32,687 nucleotides of DNA, from the NCBI GenBank assembly GCA_022566725.1, contig JADFIM010000003.1:1-32687 (forward strand), written 5' to 3'. This document shows, piece after piece, positions 20,234-29,484 of the stretch; position 1 is the stretch's first letter; the number at the start of each line of letters is the position of its first letter. Origin of the DNA: Planctomycetota bacterium. GTDB lineage: Bacteria > Planctomycetota > Phycisphaerae > Phycisphaerales > SM1A02. The notes under the pieces were generated by a model. The model ran no database searches. It saw only the letters and a program-made list of their open reading frames with translations, and was not told the DNA's origin. A program made the position numbers and the translations under genes.

Positions 20234-21406
20234 ATGCCATTTACCGGAAAGGCCACCTACTCCGCTGGGGCCACCCTGCCTGAAATCGCGGAAGACGTAA
20301 GCGACATCATCGCGCTCGTGAGTCCGTATGAGACACCGCTGCTGGATCACCTCGGCGACCCACAGCGATCAGCAATGAGCACCGTACACGAGTGGTTGGA
20401 GGACAGCCTGCTGCCCAACACCGACGCTGTGAACGACCAGACCATTACCGACCCGCCGAACGAAACGATCTTCACGGTTGACAACGGTGATCGGTTCAGC
20501 GTCGGCGATCAAATCATGCTGAAGGGTAAAGATGAGGTCATGTTGGTGACAGCTGTCAGCATCAACGACCTCACCGTGGTTCGCCAGTACGGCGGAAGCC
20601 CCTCGGCGTCCCTGGCTGACAATGACGTGATCATCATCATCGGCAACGCCGCCCTCGAAGGCGACGACGCCCCATCGACGCGGTTCACCAATCGTGTGCG
20701 GAAGCAGAACTACACCCAGATCTTCACCGCCACCGTCGAGGTCTCGGGCAGCCAGCTTGCGGCGCAATCGATCGGTTTGGACGACGAGATGGACTACCAG
20801 AAGCAGGAGCGGCTCCGCGAGCTGTTACGCGACCTTGAGAACTGCGTGATCAACGGCTTCGCCGCGTCAAGTGACCCACAGGGTGACACCAGCACCCGGC
20901 GCACGATGCGGGGGGTCATTGCATCGATCGCGACGAACTCCTTCGCGCCCGATACCGGGCCTATCCCGCCCGGCGACGGCGTGGGCAACGACTTGCTCAA
21001 TGAGGCCGTGCTCAATGCGGCTCTGCGTGAGGTGTGGGAGCAGAGCTCCGGCACCATCGACACCATCGTCTGTGGGGGCTTCCAGAAGCGGCAGATCAAC
21101 GGGTTCATCTCGACCTCGCAGCGGTTCATCGGCCACGAGAAGCAGTTCAGCTCGATGGTGGAGGTGTACGAGTCGGACTTCGGCGTGTGCCGGGTCGTCA
21201 TGAGCCGTTGGGTTCCGCAGGACATGCTGCTGCTACTGGACGGCTCGCGGATTGACGTGCCACCGCTGGCTGGACGCAGCTTCCACTTCAAGCCCCTGGC
21301 TAGCCAAGGCGACGCTGAGGTCGGCCAGGTGATCGGCGAGTACACGCTGGAGTTCCGCAACGAGAATGCTCACGCCCTGCTCAAGAACCTCGCCACCACC
21401 TCATAA
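20234..21406 (+). CDS. Major capsid protein (SU10/DUF5309-like, HK97 fold)
   Basis: VSDIIALVSPYETPLLDHLGDPQRSAMSTVHEWLEDSLLP, FTNRVRKQNYTQIFTATVEVSGSQLAAQ, IDTIVCGGFQKRQINGFIS, VVMSRWVPQDMLLLLDGSRIDVPPLAGRSFHFKPLA. Confidence 0.85.
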   Translation: MPFTGKATYSAGATLPEIAEDVSDIIALVSPYETPLLDHLGDPQRSAMSTVHEWLEDSLLPNTDAVNDQTITDPPNETIFTVDNGDRFSVGDQIMLKGKDEVMLVTAVSINDLTVVRQYGGSPSASLADNDVIIIIGNAALEGDDAPSTRFTNRVRKQNYTQIFTATVEVSGSQLAAQSIGLDDEMDYQKQERLRELLRDLENCVINGFAASSDPQGDTSTRRTMRGVIASIATNSFAPDTGPIPPGDGVGNDLLNEAVLNAALREVWEQSSGTIDTIVCGGFQKRQINGFISTSQRFIGHEKQFSSMVEVYESDFGVCRVVMSRWVPQDMLLLLDGSRIDVPPLAGRSFHFKPLASQGDAEVGQVIGEYTLEFRNENAHALLKNLATTS

Positions 21407-21556
21407 GCCTTTCTCCTCCCGTCACTGGTCGGCGGCGTCGCCGTCGCCGGCCGGTTTTCAGTGCAGCGATCACAGGCCGCCGGCTAAAGAGGCACTTGGT
21501 CATCCGCCGAGCGCTGACTAGCCCGTCCCGGCCGCTCATCGTCTAGGAGTCCAACC

Positions 21557-22216
21557 ATGGCCATGATCACCGACCGCGACCTGCTGACGATCGAGCCGAG
21601 CATCTTCGTCGATGCTCAGGGCGAAGGTACTCTGCTTACTGAAGCCAGTGATGCCATCGTCACCCGCTCGAACAGAAGACTCGATAGCGCCTCGAGCGAC
21701 TTCATCAGCGATGGTATCACCACTTCCCACGTGGTCGTCGTGACCTATCCCACCAGCGACAATCAGGTCCTCGAAATCACCAGCGTTTCCAGCACTACCA
21801 CCATGGTCGTCTCAAGAATCCGAGCTCAACCCAGCGACCCCGCCATCAAGCCGCAGGACGGCAGTGCCCTGCCGATCACGATCATCACCTTCCAGCGGGC
21901 CATCGACCAGGCCCAGGCTTGGGTGCTCGGCGCCCTGGGGATGGTTGACACCGGGCAGGTCGACGACCTCGATGAGACCGACATCACCAATCCCGAGGAT
22001 GTCAAGCGGATGATCGCCACACTTACGATCGCTCGCGTTTTCGCCGGCGCCGCCGCCGGCACCCCCGCCGACGCCGGTCTGGCCGCACAATCCGCCCTCT
22101 ATTCGACTCGGGTCAAGGAAACGGCCCACCAGACCAGGGTTCTGATCGATCTCGACGGTGACGGCCTGCCTGAGGCCACACGGCGCATCGATGTGCTGGC
22201 TCTGGTGAGAGATTAA
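21557..22216 (+). CDS. Head-tail connector-like protein
   Basis: Directly downstream of the MCP: MAMITDRDLLTIEPSIFVDAQGEGTLLTEASDAIVTRSNRRLDSASSDF; called on context and length. Confidence 0.5.
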   Translation: MAMITDRDLLTIEPSIFVDAQGEGTLLTEASDAIVTRSNRRLDSASSDFISDGITTSHVVVVTYPTSDNQVLEITSVSSTTTMVVSRIRAQPSDPAIKPQDGSALPITIITFQRAIDQAQAWVLGALGMVDTGQVDDLDETDITNPEDVKRMIATLTIARVFAGAAAGTPADAGLAAQSALYSTRVKETAHQTRVLIDLDGDGLPEATRRIDVLALVRD

Positions 22217-22236
22217 GCGGGAGTCCCAGCGTCATC

Positions 22237-22509
22237 ATGGTCGACGGCACAGTGACGGTCCTCACGCAGTTCGGAGCAGCCGGTCTCATCGGGATGCTGT
22301 GGGTCTTCGAGCGTCGCCACGCCGCCACCCGAGACCGGCAACTCAATGAGTCACATCAGAAGCTCGTGGGGCAGGAACGCGAGCTGGATGCATTGCTTAC
22401 CGTGGTCAAAGAGAATACCAGGGCGATCAGTACGCTTGAACAGGGTCAGCGGCGACTGATTGATCTGCTAGAGCACCTGCGCCGCAGCAAGTCTGCCGAT
22501 GCGGCCTAG
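22237..22509 (+). CDS. Small membrane-anchored coiled-coil protein (holin-like position)
   Basis: N-terminal TM LTQFGAAGLIGMLWVFERR followed by amphipathic helices ELDALLTVVKENTRAISTLEQGQRRLIDLLEHLRR. Confidence 0.5.
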   Translation: MVDGTVTVLTQFGAAGLIGMLWVFERRHAATRDRQLNESHQKLVGQERELDALLTVVKENTRAISTLEQGQRRLIDLLEHLRRSKSADAA

Positions 22510-22547
22510 GCCTACCGCGATAGTCCGTGTATCGGTATCCTGCATGG

Positions 22548-23072
22548 ATGCGATTGAGCGGCGTGACGGTCATCTTGGTGCTGGGCCTGCTTTGCGCCTG
22601 GGGATGTGCGCGTAGTCCTATCCCATCTACACCGGGCTCTGGGCACGGCCTCCGCACGGCCGGGAATGGGAACCACCGTCCCGGCTCAACCACCGCATCC
22701 TGGCCCTTCTGGCCAGATCGAATGCGCATTCACCCGCTGAGCCGACGGGCTACCGATCGAGACTCCGGCCGGCCTTACATTGAGGCGCGAATCGAGTTCT
22801 TCGACGCGTTTGGCCACACGTGCAAGGGCGTGGGCCAGATTCGTATCGATCTGCTTGCGGTCGGGCCGGCGAAGAATTCGTTGCAACGAATCACGACGTA
22901 CGCTAAGGACTTTAGTGACCTGTCGATCAACCGAGATCACTATGACGACGTGACCCGCACCTATCGCTTTCACCTGGAGCTTGATCGGGAGGCTCTCCCT
23001 GAAAGGTTGGAGTTGCGAGCCTGTTTTCTCTCTGCCAACGGGCAACGACTTGAAGCGACGTACTGCTTGTGA
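22548..23072 (+). CDS. Putative lipoprotein
   Basis: MRLSGVTVILVLGLLCAWGCARS lipobox-like N-terminus; conserved-looking globular C-terminal part. Confidence 0.55.
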   Translation: MRLSGVTVILVLGLLCAWGCARSPIPSTPGSGHGLRTAGNGNHRPGSTTASWPFWPDRMRIHPLSRRATDRDSGRPYIEARIEFFDAFGHTCKGVGQIRIDLLAVGPAKNSLQRITTYAKDFSDLSINRDHYDDVTRTYRFHLELDREALPERLELRACFLSANGQRLEATYCL

Positions 23073-23149
23073 TGCTGGTCTCGGCGTAGACTTTCGCACC
23101 TGACCCAACCCCGATCATCGTCGGCATTACTGGTCGGGGGATTCATCCA

Positions 23150-23449
23150 TCACATCGAGTCCTGTCTCGACGAATCTGGTCCAGTGTTGCGTGGCTCGGG
23201 CACCTCCTCGATCACCGTGTATCGGTCAAGATTCAGGATGACCAGTTCGCCGCTGTCTAATCGCAGCTCGAGACGGTCCAGCCAGAGCTGGTCATCTTTG
23301 ACGTGGGCGAACCACGAGCCTGTCTTGGTCTGCTGACAGCGGGTGACCGCCCCTTCGATCGTATTCGTCCACGGCCGTTCCCGATGAGGCAATTGCTGGG
23401 TGACGCGAACGCGCATACCGGGTTGGGGCGACATTATCCACAACGGCAT
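23150..23449 (-). CDS. Conserved small protein of unknown function
   Basis: MSPQPGMRVRVTQQLPHRERPWTNTIEGAVTRCQQTKTGSWFAHVKDDQLWLDRLELRLDSGELVILNLDRYTVIEEV. Confidence 0.65.
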   Translation of the reverse strand: MPLWIMSPQPGMRVRVTQQLPHRERPWTNTIEGAVTRCQQTKTGSWFAHVKDDQLWLDRLELRLDSGELVILNLDRYTVIEEVPEPRNTGPDSSRQDSM

Positions 23450-23521
23450 GGCAGCAGTGTACACAGGTTGGACAAAGGCCACCCTAGACTCTCGCAGCCC
23501 ATCGACCCTGGGATCGACGTG

Positions 23522-24772
23522 TCAGTGAGCGGGTACCGCCAACTCGACCTTCCCGATCGAAGCCACCGTGAACTCGCCGAATACCCGCGACTGGAGGTAG
23601 GCGTTGAGCTGATCGATGGTGACGGCGTCGACCTCACGAGCCAGCTCATCTAATGATCTGGCCCGTCCAAGGCGAAACTGGTCGTGCCCAATCGCCACGG
23701 CCCGTGCGGGGGTGGACTCGCCTCGCATGATCAGGTGGCTTTTCAGGCCGGCCACCGCCCGCTTGAGTTCCTCTTCGCGTACGCCCTCTTGCAACCGCTC
23801 AATTTCAGCGAGGCATACCTCCAGGGTTTCGTCTGCGCGCTCGGGCGTGGTGCCGACGTACAGCGCGACCAGGCCGCTGTCCCGCCCAGCATGGAACGAC
23901 GCCCCCACGCTGTAGCAAAGCGATCGCTTCTGCCGCACCTCGGTGAATAGGCGAGCACTTGTCCCCCCGCTGAGCACGCCGACAGCGAGCCGTTCCAGCA
24001 TCGAGCGGGGGTCTGCTTCGCGAGGAGCGTCGTAGCCCAATCCGATGTGCACCTGGGCCGTATCCTGCTTGATGTACGCCCTGCCACGGAGAGGCGGGCG
24101 CTGCTCCACCGGCTCGCGATGCTCACCGGACCAGCCGGCAAGCAAGGCGTCGAGCTGATCGGCCAGCGAATCCGGGTCAACAGCGCCTGCTGCGGAGAAA
24201 ATCGACCCGACCGGCGTGCAACGGCTCATCCACGCCTCACGAATGGCCTCGATTGAACAACCCTCCAGTACTTCACGGCACCCATAGCCGTGGCGATTGA
24301 ACGGTGCGGGGAGATGACGTTGACGCAGGCACAACATCACGAGGTGCTGCGGGTCATCGTCCAGCGAGTCGAGAGATTGCAGACAGAGGCTTCGAACCGC
24401 TTCAAGCCCGTCGGCGGGCAGGGCCGGCTCGCGCACCATGGCGGTCATCAGCCCCAATGCCTCGCTCAGGCGATCGCCCAGGAGCGTCGCACCCAGCCGC
24501 AGGTGATACGTCAGCACCCCGCTGGAGCGCTGCACACCCAGACGATCAAGCGCATCACTGTGGCCTCGACTGTTCAGTCCGCCGGCTCCGCGGAAGATGA
24601 GCTCACTGAGAATCGCCGGGATGCCGTCGCCCTCAGGGGGATCGGTGGCCGAACCAACGGGCAGAAGCCAGCTCAGCGCGACTGAAGCGACGTTCGGAAC
24701 CGGTTCAACGACAAGGGTCGCACCACAGTCAAGTTGAGTTGTGTGGATATCGCTCATTCCAGGGACGCCCAT
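23522..24772 (-). CDS. M16-family (insulinase-like) peptidase homolog, zinc motif not preserved
   Basis: GATLVVEPVPNVASVALSWLLPVGSATDPPEGDGIPAILSELIFRGAGG; AGAVDPDSLADQLDALLAGW; QDTAQVHIGLGYDAP; VLSGGTSARLFTEVRQKRSLCYSVGASF. Confidence 0.88.
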   Translation of the reverse strand: MGVPGMSDIHTTQLDCGATLVVEPVPNVASVALSWLLPVGSATDPPEGDGIPAILSELIFRGAGGLNSRGHSDALDRLGVQRSSGVLTYHLRLGATLLGDRLSEALGLMTAMVREPALPADGLEAVRSLCLQSLDSLDDDPQHLVMLCLRQRHLPAPFNRHGYGCREVLEGCSIEAIREAWMSRCTPVGSIFSAAGAVDPDSLADQLDALLAGWSGEHREPVEQRPPLRGRAYIKQDTAQVHIGLGYDAPREADPRSMLERLAVGVLSGGTSARLFTEVRQKRSLCYSVGASFHAGRDSGLVALYVGTTPERADETLEVCLAEIERLQEGVREEELKRAVAGLKSHLIMRGESTPARAVAIGHDQFRLGRARSLDELAREVDAVTIDQLNAYLQSRVFGEFTVASIGKVELAVPAH

Positions 24773-24993
24773 CGCCGAACAGGCCTCAATGCATCATAGC
24801 CGACGCCGATCCAGCGCCGGCTTGATCCCCGTGGGTCGCAGTGCCGCGCGATGCAAGCCGAGCAATATGCCCAGCCCGCACAACCCGACCTGATTCTCGC
24901 CCAAATTCAACACCTCAATGAGCAAGGAGGCGCTTGAGTCCGATTACCCAGCAACGGAGCATCGACGCGCCGCGTACCCGCAGCGCTACAACC

Positions 24994-25482
24994 ATGCGAA
25001 TCATGATCTACAGTCTGGTTGCCTTGATGGTTGCGAGCGTTGTCGCCGGCGTGGTCTTCTATGGCCGTGCTGCACGGGGGATGGAGCAACGGATCGTCCA
25101 GGCGCGTGCGGAGGTCCGCCGCTTCCAGAGTCAGATCATGCTTCAAGCGGGCTTGGAACAAGCCGAGCTGACGGTGCGAGGGTATCCGGCAGCGGTCGAC
25201 CCGGAATGGTTTCACGGCGACTTGCCCACGAACCCACTACTTGGCCCAGGGCACCCCTGGCTGGGCATTGCCGATGATTCGCACAGCGACCTCGAACATC
25301 CAGTGAACTTGACCGCTTCGGACCACAGCCTGGCGCAGTTCTGGTACAATCCGTATACGGGTCAAGTGCGAGCCCGGGTGCCGGCCGGGATCTCCGACGC
25401 GGCGGCGCTTGGGTTGTATAATCGCGTCAACGACTGCAACCTGCCTGATTTGTTTGAAAGTGCGAGGGCCGTCGAACGGTGA
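24994..25482 (+). CDS. Membrane-anchored hypothetical protein
   Basis: MRIMIYSLVALMVASVVAGVVFYGRAARG N-terminal TM, coiled segment, then a globular part (PWLGIADDSHSDLEHPVNLTASDHSLAQFWYNPYTGQVRARVP). Confidence 0.55.
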   Translation: MRIMIYSLVALMVASVVAGVVFYGRAARGMEQRIVQARAEVRRFQSQIMLQAGLEQAELTVRGYPAAVDPEWFHGDLPTNPLLGPGHPWLGIADDSHSDLEHPVNLTASDHSLAQFWYNPYTGQVRARVPAGISDAAALGLYNRVNDCNLPDLFESARAVER

Positions 25483-25535
25483 TCTGGGGCTTGGCACTGG
25501 GCACAATGGTCGAAGAACGTTCAATCTGAGCGGGC

Positions 25536-26243
25536 TCAGGGCTGATTGGAAGCAGGCAACCCGAGGGCCTGCTCGATCGTGTATAGGCCCGGCGCTTGAC
25601 CGTGGAGCCAGGCGGCTGCCCGCAGCGCCCCGCGTGCGAAGAGATCGCGGCTGGTTGCGATATGGCAAAGTCTGATGCGCTCCCCGTCGGCGGCGAATTC
25701 GACGGTATGTTCCCCCACGACGTCGCCGCCCCGAATGGCGTGGATTCGATCGGCGGGCAACTCGATGCCGGCGTCCCGCCTCAGCCTTTCGGCGATCCGC
25801 AGCGCCGTTCCCGAGGGTTTATCGCGCTTGCCGGCGTGGTGGACCTCGGTCAGATTCACGTCGTAGCCGTCCCCGAGCAGCCGGGCGGCCTGGGTCGCCA
25901 GGTGAGTCAACACCGCCACACCGAAGGAGGTGTTCGCGGCGACCATCGCCGGGACCGAGCCAGCCGCAACATCAATAGCACTGAGCGTTTGGGACGATAG
26001 GCCAGTTGTCCCAACGAGGATCGCTAGGCGGTGCTCGATGGCGAATCGGGTCGCGCTGCGGGTGCCCTCATCGGAGGAAAAGTCGATGATCGCGTCGGGC
26101 GACACATCGGCGGTTCGAGTGGTCGTCGGGTCGATCGCCGGGTCGATCTGGGCCACCAGGTCGAAGCGCGGATCGTCGCGCGCGAGGGTGCAGATTCTCG
26201 CGCCCATGCGCCCGGCGGCACCGTAAACAGCAAGTCGAATCAT
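25536..26243 (-). CDS. dapB: 4-hydroxy-tetrahydrodipicolinate reductase
   Basis: MIRLAVYGAAGRMGARI, IDFSSDEGTRSATRFA, ILVGTTGLS, NTSFGVAVLTHLA, EVHHAGKRDKPSGTALRIAE, IRGGDVVGEHTVEFAADGERIRL. Confidence 0.95.
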   Translation of the reverse strand: MIRLAVYGAAGRMGARICTLARDDPRFDLVAQIDPAIDPTTTRTADVSPDAIIDFSSDEGTRSATRFAIEHRLAILVGTTGLSSQTLSAIDVAAGSVPAMVAANTSFGVAVLTHLATQAARLLGDGYDVNLTEVHHAGKRDKPSGTALRIAERLRRDAGIELPADRIHAIRGGDVVGEHTVEFAADGERIRLCHIATSRDLFARGALRAAAWLHGQAPGLYTIEQALGLPASNQP

Positions 26244-26391
26244 GGTAGATTCCCCATCGAGGCACTGGCGTCGCTGAGCAATTTCTGTCAAGATACTTCC
26301 ATTGGAGGTCCGATAGATGTACAAAATCCTCCGGCGGTCGTACCGCCATCAATCTGCTCCGACAAGGTAACCCAAACAGGAGGTTATTCCA

Positions 26392-26640
26392 ATGGCAAAA
26401 AAGAGACGCGCCACGAAGAAGAAGGCCGCCAGGAAAAAGACGGCCAAGAAGAGGACTGTAAGAAAGGTTAGACGAAAGAAGGTCACCAGAAAGAAGGTCG
26501 CTCGCAAGAAGAGGAAGACCAGAAAGAAGAAGGCCACTACCAAGAAGAAGGCCACTCGAAAGAAACGGAGGAAGAAGGCGACCAAGAAGAAGGCCACCCG
26601 CAAGAAGGTCAGAAGGAAGAAGGCCAGAAAAAAGAAGTAG
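26392..26640 (+). CDS. Lys/Arg-rich histone H1-like low-complexity protein
   Basis: 82 aa almost entirely [45 protein letters not shown]...; upstream aggaggt SD-like sequence. Confidence 0.8.
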   Translation: MAKKRRATKKKAARKKTAKKRTVRKVRRKKVTRKKVARKKRKTRKKKATTKKKATRKKRRKKATKKKATRKKVRRKKARKKK

Positions 26641-26646
26641 CGATCA

Positions 26647-26667
26647 ACGCCCCCGTTCAAGGGGCGT
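26647..26667. terminator. Hairpin downstream of the histone-like gene
   Basis: Perfect 7-bp inverted repeat ACGCCCC (26647-26653)/GGGGCGT (26661-26667), 7-nt loop, 7 bp after the stop; no clear T-tract. Confidence 0.4.
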
Positions 26668-26833
26668 ACCGATACTTCGAATGGCAGGATCTGATGGGGC
26701 TGGCATTGATGCCGGCCTCTTTCTATGCGCGCAAGGCGACCAGGCAGGACCCTGTTGCCGGTTCCGTACACATCGACTGCTACAATCGGAAACCCAGGGT
26801 TCAGGGCTTGGAGGGACACCGAGGAACCGTGCC

Positions 26834-27100
26834 ATGACCCACGTCATCGGGGAAACCTGTATCAACACCAAGGACGCTTCCTGCGTGGATGTCTGCCCCG
26901 TCGATTGCATTCACCCAACCAAGGACGAGGCGGAGTTCCAGGAGGCGGAAATGCTGTACATCGACCCGGACACGTGCATCGACTGCGGCTTGTGCGTCGA
27001 TGAGTGCCCGGTTCAGGCGATCTTCCCTGAGGAGGACCTACCGGAGCAATGGCTCAACTACATCCAGATCAACTCGGAGTGGTACCAGAAGCAGGCGTGA
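26834..27100 (+). CDS. fdxA: FdxA-like 3Fe-4S/4Fe-4S ferredoxin
   Basis: [27 protein letters not shown] and [30 protein letters not shown]. Confidence 0.9.
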   Translation: MTHVIGETCINTKDASCVDVCPVDCIHPTKDEAEFQEAEMLYIDPDTCIDCGLCVDECPVQAIFPEEDLPEQWLNYIQINSEWYQKQA

Positions 27101-27186
27101 TCGCGATCACCCCAGCCCATGTGCTGTGGCGCCAACATGTGCATGCCCAGGCAGGTGAGCTGCAAGCGCGGCAGTAGCACCGCCGG

Positions 27187-27618
27187 TCAATCCCCGGGAT
27201 ACTCCTCATCCTCCTCGGAGTCGCTCACCTTGCTGACACCGCTAGCGGCGTCCGGCCGTTCCGTCCAGTCCTCGACCCGGGCCCCGAGATTCAGCTCGCT
27301 GGTCATTGTCTTGCGGTAGCCCAGTTTTCGAATCACCTCCAGCACTTCGGTCCAGGTCGGAAACGTCAACTCGTTGACGCGCTTGAAGCTGTCGATGGCC
27401 ATGATGAACATGAACTGCTCTTGCGTCATTTCGCCTTCTTCAGCCGCTCGCATGAAGTCGGTGCGGCGGCGTCCCGGCCCGCGTCTCCGTTCGAGATTGG
27501 TTGCCGTAGCGATCGGGCGCGCCTCCCTTTGATCAATGCCGTGCCGTCGATCAACAACACTTTTTCTGCGACTTGAGCCGCGCTGGACCTGCTCATCTTC
27601 CTGGTCGTGTTCAGCCAT
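27187..27618 (-). CDS. Conserved hypothetical protein
   Basis: RRGPGRRRTDFMRAAEEGEMTQEQFMFIMAIDSFKRVNELTFPTWTEVLEVIRKLGYRKTM core with acidic tail. Confidence 0.65.
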   Translation of the reverse strand: MAEHDQEDEQVQRGSSRRKSVVDRRHGIDQREARPIATATNLERRRGPGRRRTDFMRAAEEGEMTQEQFMFIMAIDSFKRVNELTFPTWTEVLEVIRKLGYRKTMTSELNLGARVEDWTERPDAASGVSKVSDSEEDEEYPGD

Positions 27619-27762
27619 GACTTGCTCCGGCCGTCCACAGCTGCCCAATGCGGGTACACTACGCCCGACCTGGGCGACTGCGAAGAACTGCCGACGCATG
27701 CCAATCGAGCCGCATGGGACGGCGATAAGCTGAGAATCGAGTTACTCCTCAACCCGCAGACC

Positions 27763-28245
27763 ATGTCCATTTCGACCAAATCTGACTGGCAATTCACCCC
27801 ATCGAACGCGATTCTCGCGTGGGTCTGGCCGGGGCTCGGACATATCAGCCTCGGCCACCGCAGACGCGGTCTACTCGTAATGTTTGGAGTCCTGTTCCTG
27901 TTCCTCGGCGGCGTGCTCATCGGGGGGATCGATGTTGTGGACCGCAAGGAAGATCGGCTGTGGTTCTGGGCCCAGGCCCTTTGCGGACCGATCGCGCTCG
28001 CTGTGGATTTCACAAATCAGACCTTCCTCAAGACGTGGCCGCCTGACGGGGCGGAGCGATCCGACGAGAGGGACTCCAGGGCCATCGTTCAGCTGGGCCG
28101 CAAGGGCCTCGGCCGCGTCAATGAGATGGGCACACTCTTTTGCGCACTGGCCGGATTGATGAACCTCGTCGTGATTCTCGACGCGCTTCACCATCCGTCC
28201 AGAAGAGTTGCGGATCGGCGGCGGCGCGGCAGCGCCGAACCATGA
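27763..28245 (+). CDS. Conserved multi-TM membrane protein (DUF6677-like)
   Basis: NAILAWVWPGLGHISLGHRRRGLLVMFGVLFLFLGGVLIGGIDVVDRKEDRLWFWAQALCGP...VNEMGTLFCALAGLMNLVVILDAL. Confidence 0.65.
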   Translation: MSISTKSDWQFTPSNAILAWVWPGLGHISLGHRRRGLLVMFGVLFLFLGGVLIGGIDVVDRKEDRLWFWAQALCGPIALAVDFTNQTFLKTWPPDGAERSDERDSRAIVQLGRKGLGRVNEMGTLFCALAGLMNLVVILDALHHPSRRVADRRRRGSAEP

Positions 28246-28493
28246 TCCCCGTGCTCGCCTACATTCCGTTTCTCGACCCGATCAATGCGGTACACGATTG
28301 GTGGTATCTGCTGCTGGTCCCATTGTCGTTCAGCGTGTCCGTGATCTACCTGGCGCTGCGGATGCCCAGTCTCGACCATTACTGGCGACGAGTGTTGTTG
28401 ATGACCGTGCAGATCGTAGGGGCAATCGCCGCCCTGGCGATCGTACTTGTGGTGCTTGTCCAGGTGGTTATTCCCTGGTTGCCGGTGGATTAG
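28242..28493 (+). CDS. Small two-TM membrane protein, translationally coupled to the upstream gene
   Basis: ATGA overlap at 28242-28245; WWYLLLVPLSFSVSVIYLALRMP and VLLMTVQIVGAIAALAIVLVVLVQVVIPWL. Confidence 0.65.
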   Translation: MIPVLAYIPFLDPINAVHDWWYLLLVPLSFSVSVIYLALRMPSLDHYWRRVLLMTVQIVGAIAALAIVLVVLVQVVIPWLPVD

Positions 28494-28550
28494 CGCAATT
28501 GCGGGCGAATGAGCTTCGAAGCGATCTGCACCCTCCAGGAACCCGTCGGG

Positions 28551-29330
28551 TCACTGCCCCACCCTTCGCATCACGTATGCGGCGGCGTACATCCCGCCGA
28601 TGTCCTCGCGATCGACGGACGTCGGCGGGTACTTGTTGTTCAGCGGCTGCAGGCGGATCGTCCGGCCATCGTCCTCGATGTAGATGCGCTTGAAAGTGGT
28701 CTCGTTGTCGCGCAGGAGGCGCACAAAGCAGTCCGATCCCGACGGCGTGAGCAGGGCGGGTGAGAAAATCACGATCTCGCCTTCGCGGTAGCCCGGCTCC
28801 ATTGAGTCGCCCACGACCCGCGCCGCGAACGCCTGTGGGTCGGTGACATCGGGGCAGGCGATGTGCTCGTCGGCAATCGACGCTGGATAGTCCAGGTCGG
28901 TGAACTCCCGGGGATACCCGGCGGCAACCTGGTTGATGACCGGGATCTGCCGACCTAACGGAAGGGGCTCGTCCACGTTGGCGGTGAACTGCTCGATGAT
29001 CTCCCGCAGCTCTCCGGTGCGAAACAGCTCGTCAAGGCTCTCGCCTCGACGGGCCGCCTGCCTCAACCGCCCAGCCAGGGCCTGTGAGGTTGCCACGCGA
29101 GCCTTGACCTCGGCCGGCGTGCTGTCCCATTGCAATGCCGCAATCAATCGAGCATCGGTGATCCCCAGGGCCGACTCAATCTGACGGGCCTTGGACGCCG
29201 AGACCGTCCGCTGGCCGGACTCCATCAACGACAGATGCGACTTGCTGCACCGGAGCACCTTGGCCAATGCCTCCTGGGTCATCCCGGCCTGTTTCCGCTC
29301 GTCGCGGATCAGGCGGCCAATGGTCGCCAT
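28551..29330 (-). CDS. XRE HTH + S24 peptidase phage repressor (CI/LexA-like)
   Basis: N-terminal GRLIRDERKQAGMTQEALAKVLRCSKSHLSLMESGQRTVSASKARQIESALGI; C-terminal VVGDSMEPGYREGEIVIFSPALLTPSGSDCFVRLLRDNETTFKRI. Confidence 0.92.
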   Translation of the reverse strand: MATIGRLIRDERKQAGMTQEALAKVLRCSKSHLSLMESGQRTVSASKARQIESALGITDARLIAALQWDSTPAEVKARVATSQALAGRLRQAARRGESLDELFRTGELREIIEQFTANVDEPLPLGRQIPVINQVAAGYPREFTDLDYPASIADEHIACPDVTDPQAFAARVVGDSMEPGYREGEIVIFSPALLTPSGSDCFVRLLRDNETTFKRIYIEDDGRTIRLQPLNNKYPPTSVDREDIGGMYAAAYVMRRVGQ

Positions 29331-29484
29331 GTGAACCTCCCGTCAAGATTCAAAAAGTTTACTAAAATGTGAACTCTGGGCTTGCTTTGCGCCTGCCAAT
29401 AGTGTAAACATTGTTCGATAGTTTGCAAGTATGAAAACTCATATTGGGCGTCGTTTCTTGTAACCCGTTTGTGGAGCGTTTATT
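29331..29484. promoter_or_regulatory. Divergent AT-rich promoter/operator region
   Basis: Between divergent repressor and HTH genes; imperfect dyad AGTTTAC-N6-GTGAACT (29356-29375) and TGTAAAC-N11-GTTTGCA (29403-29427). Confidence 0.6.

Noticed and set aside
21420-21480. GC-rich partial palindrome (ggcggcgtcgccgtcgccggccgg) between capsid and connector genes
   Set aside because: Imperfect simple-sequence complementarity without a T-tract; not distinguishable from GC-rich background.
26392-26640. Repetitive AAGAAGG tract as a possible CRISPR or satellite repeat
   Set aside because: Continuous in-frame Lys/Arg codons with start, SD-like sequence and stop; no spacers.
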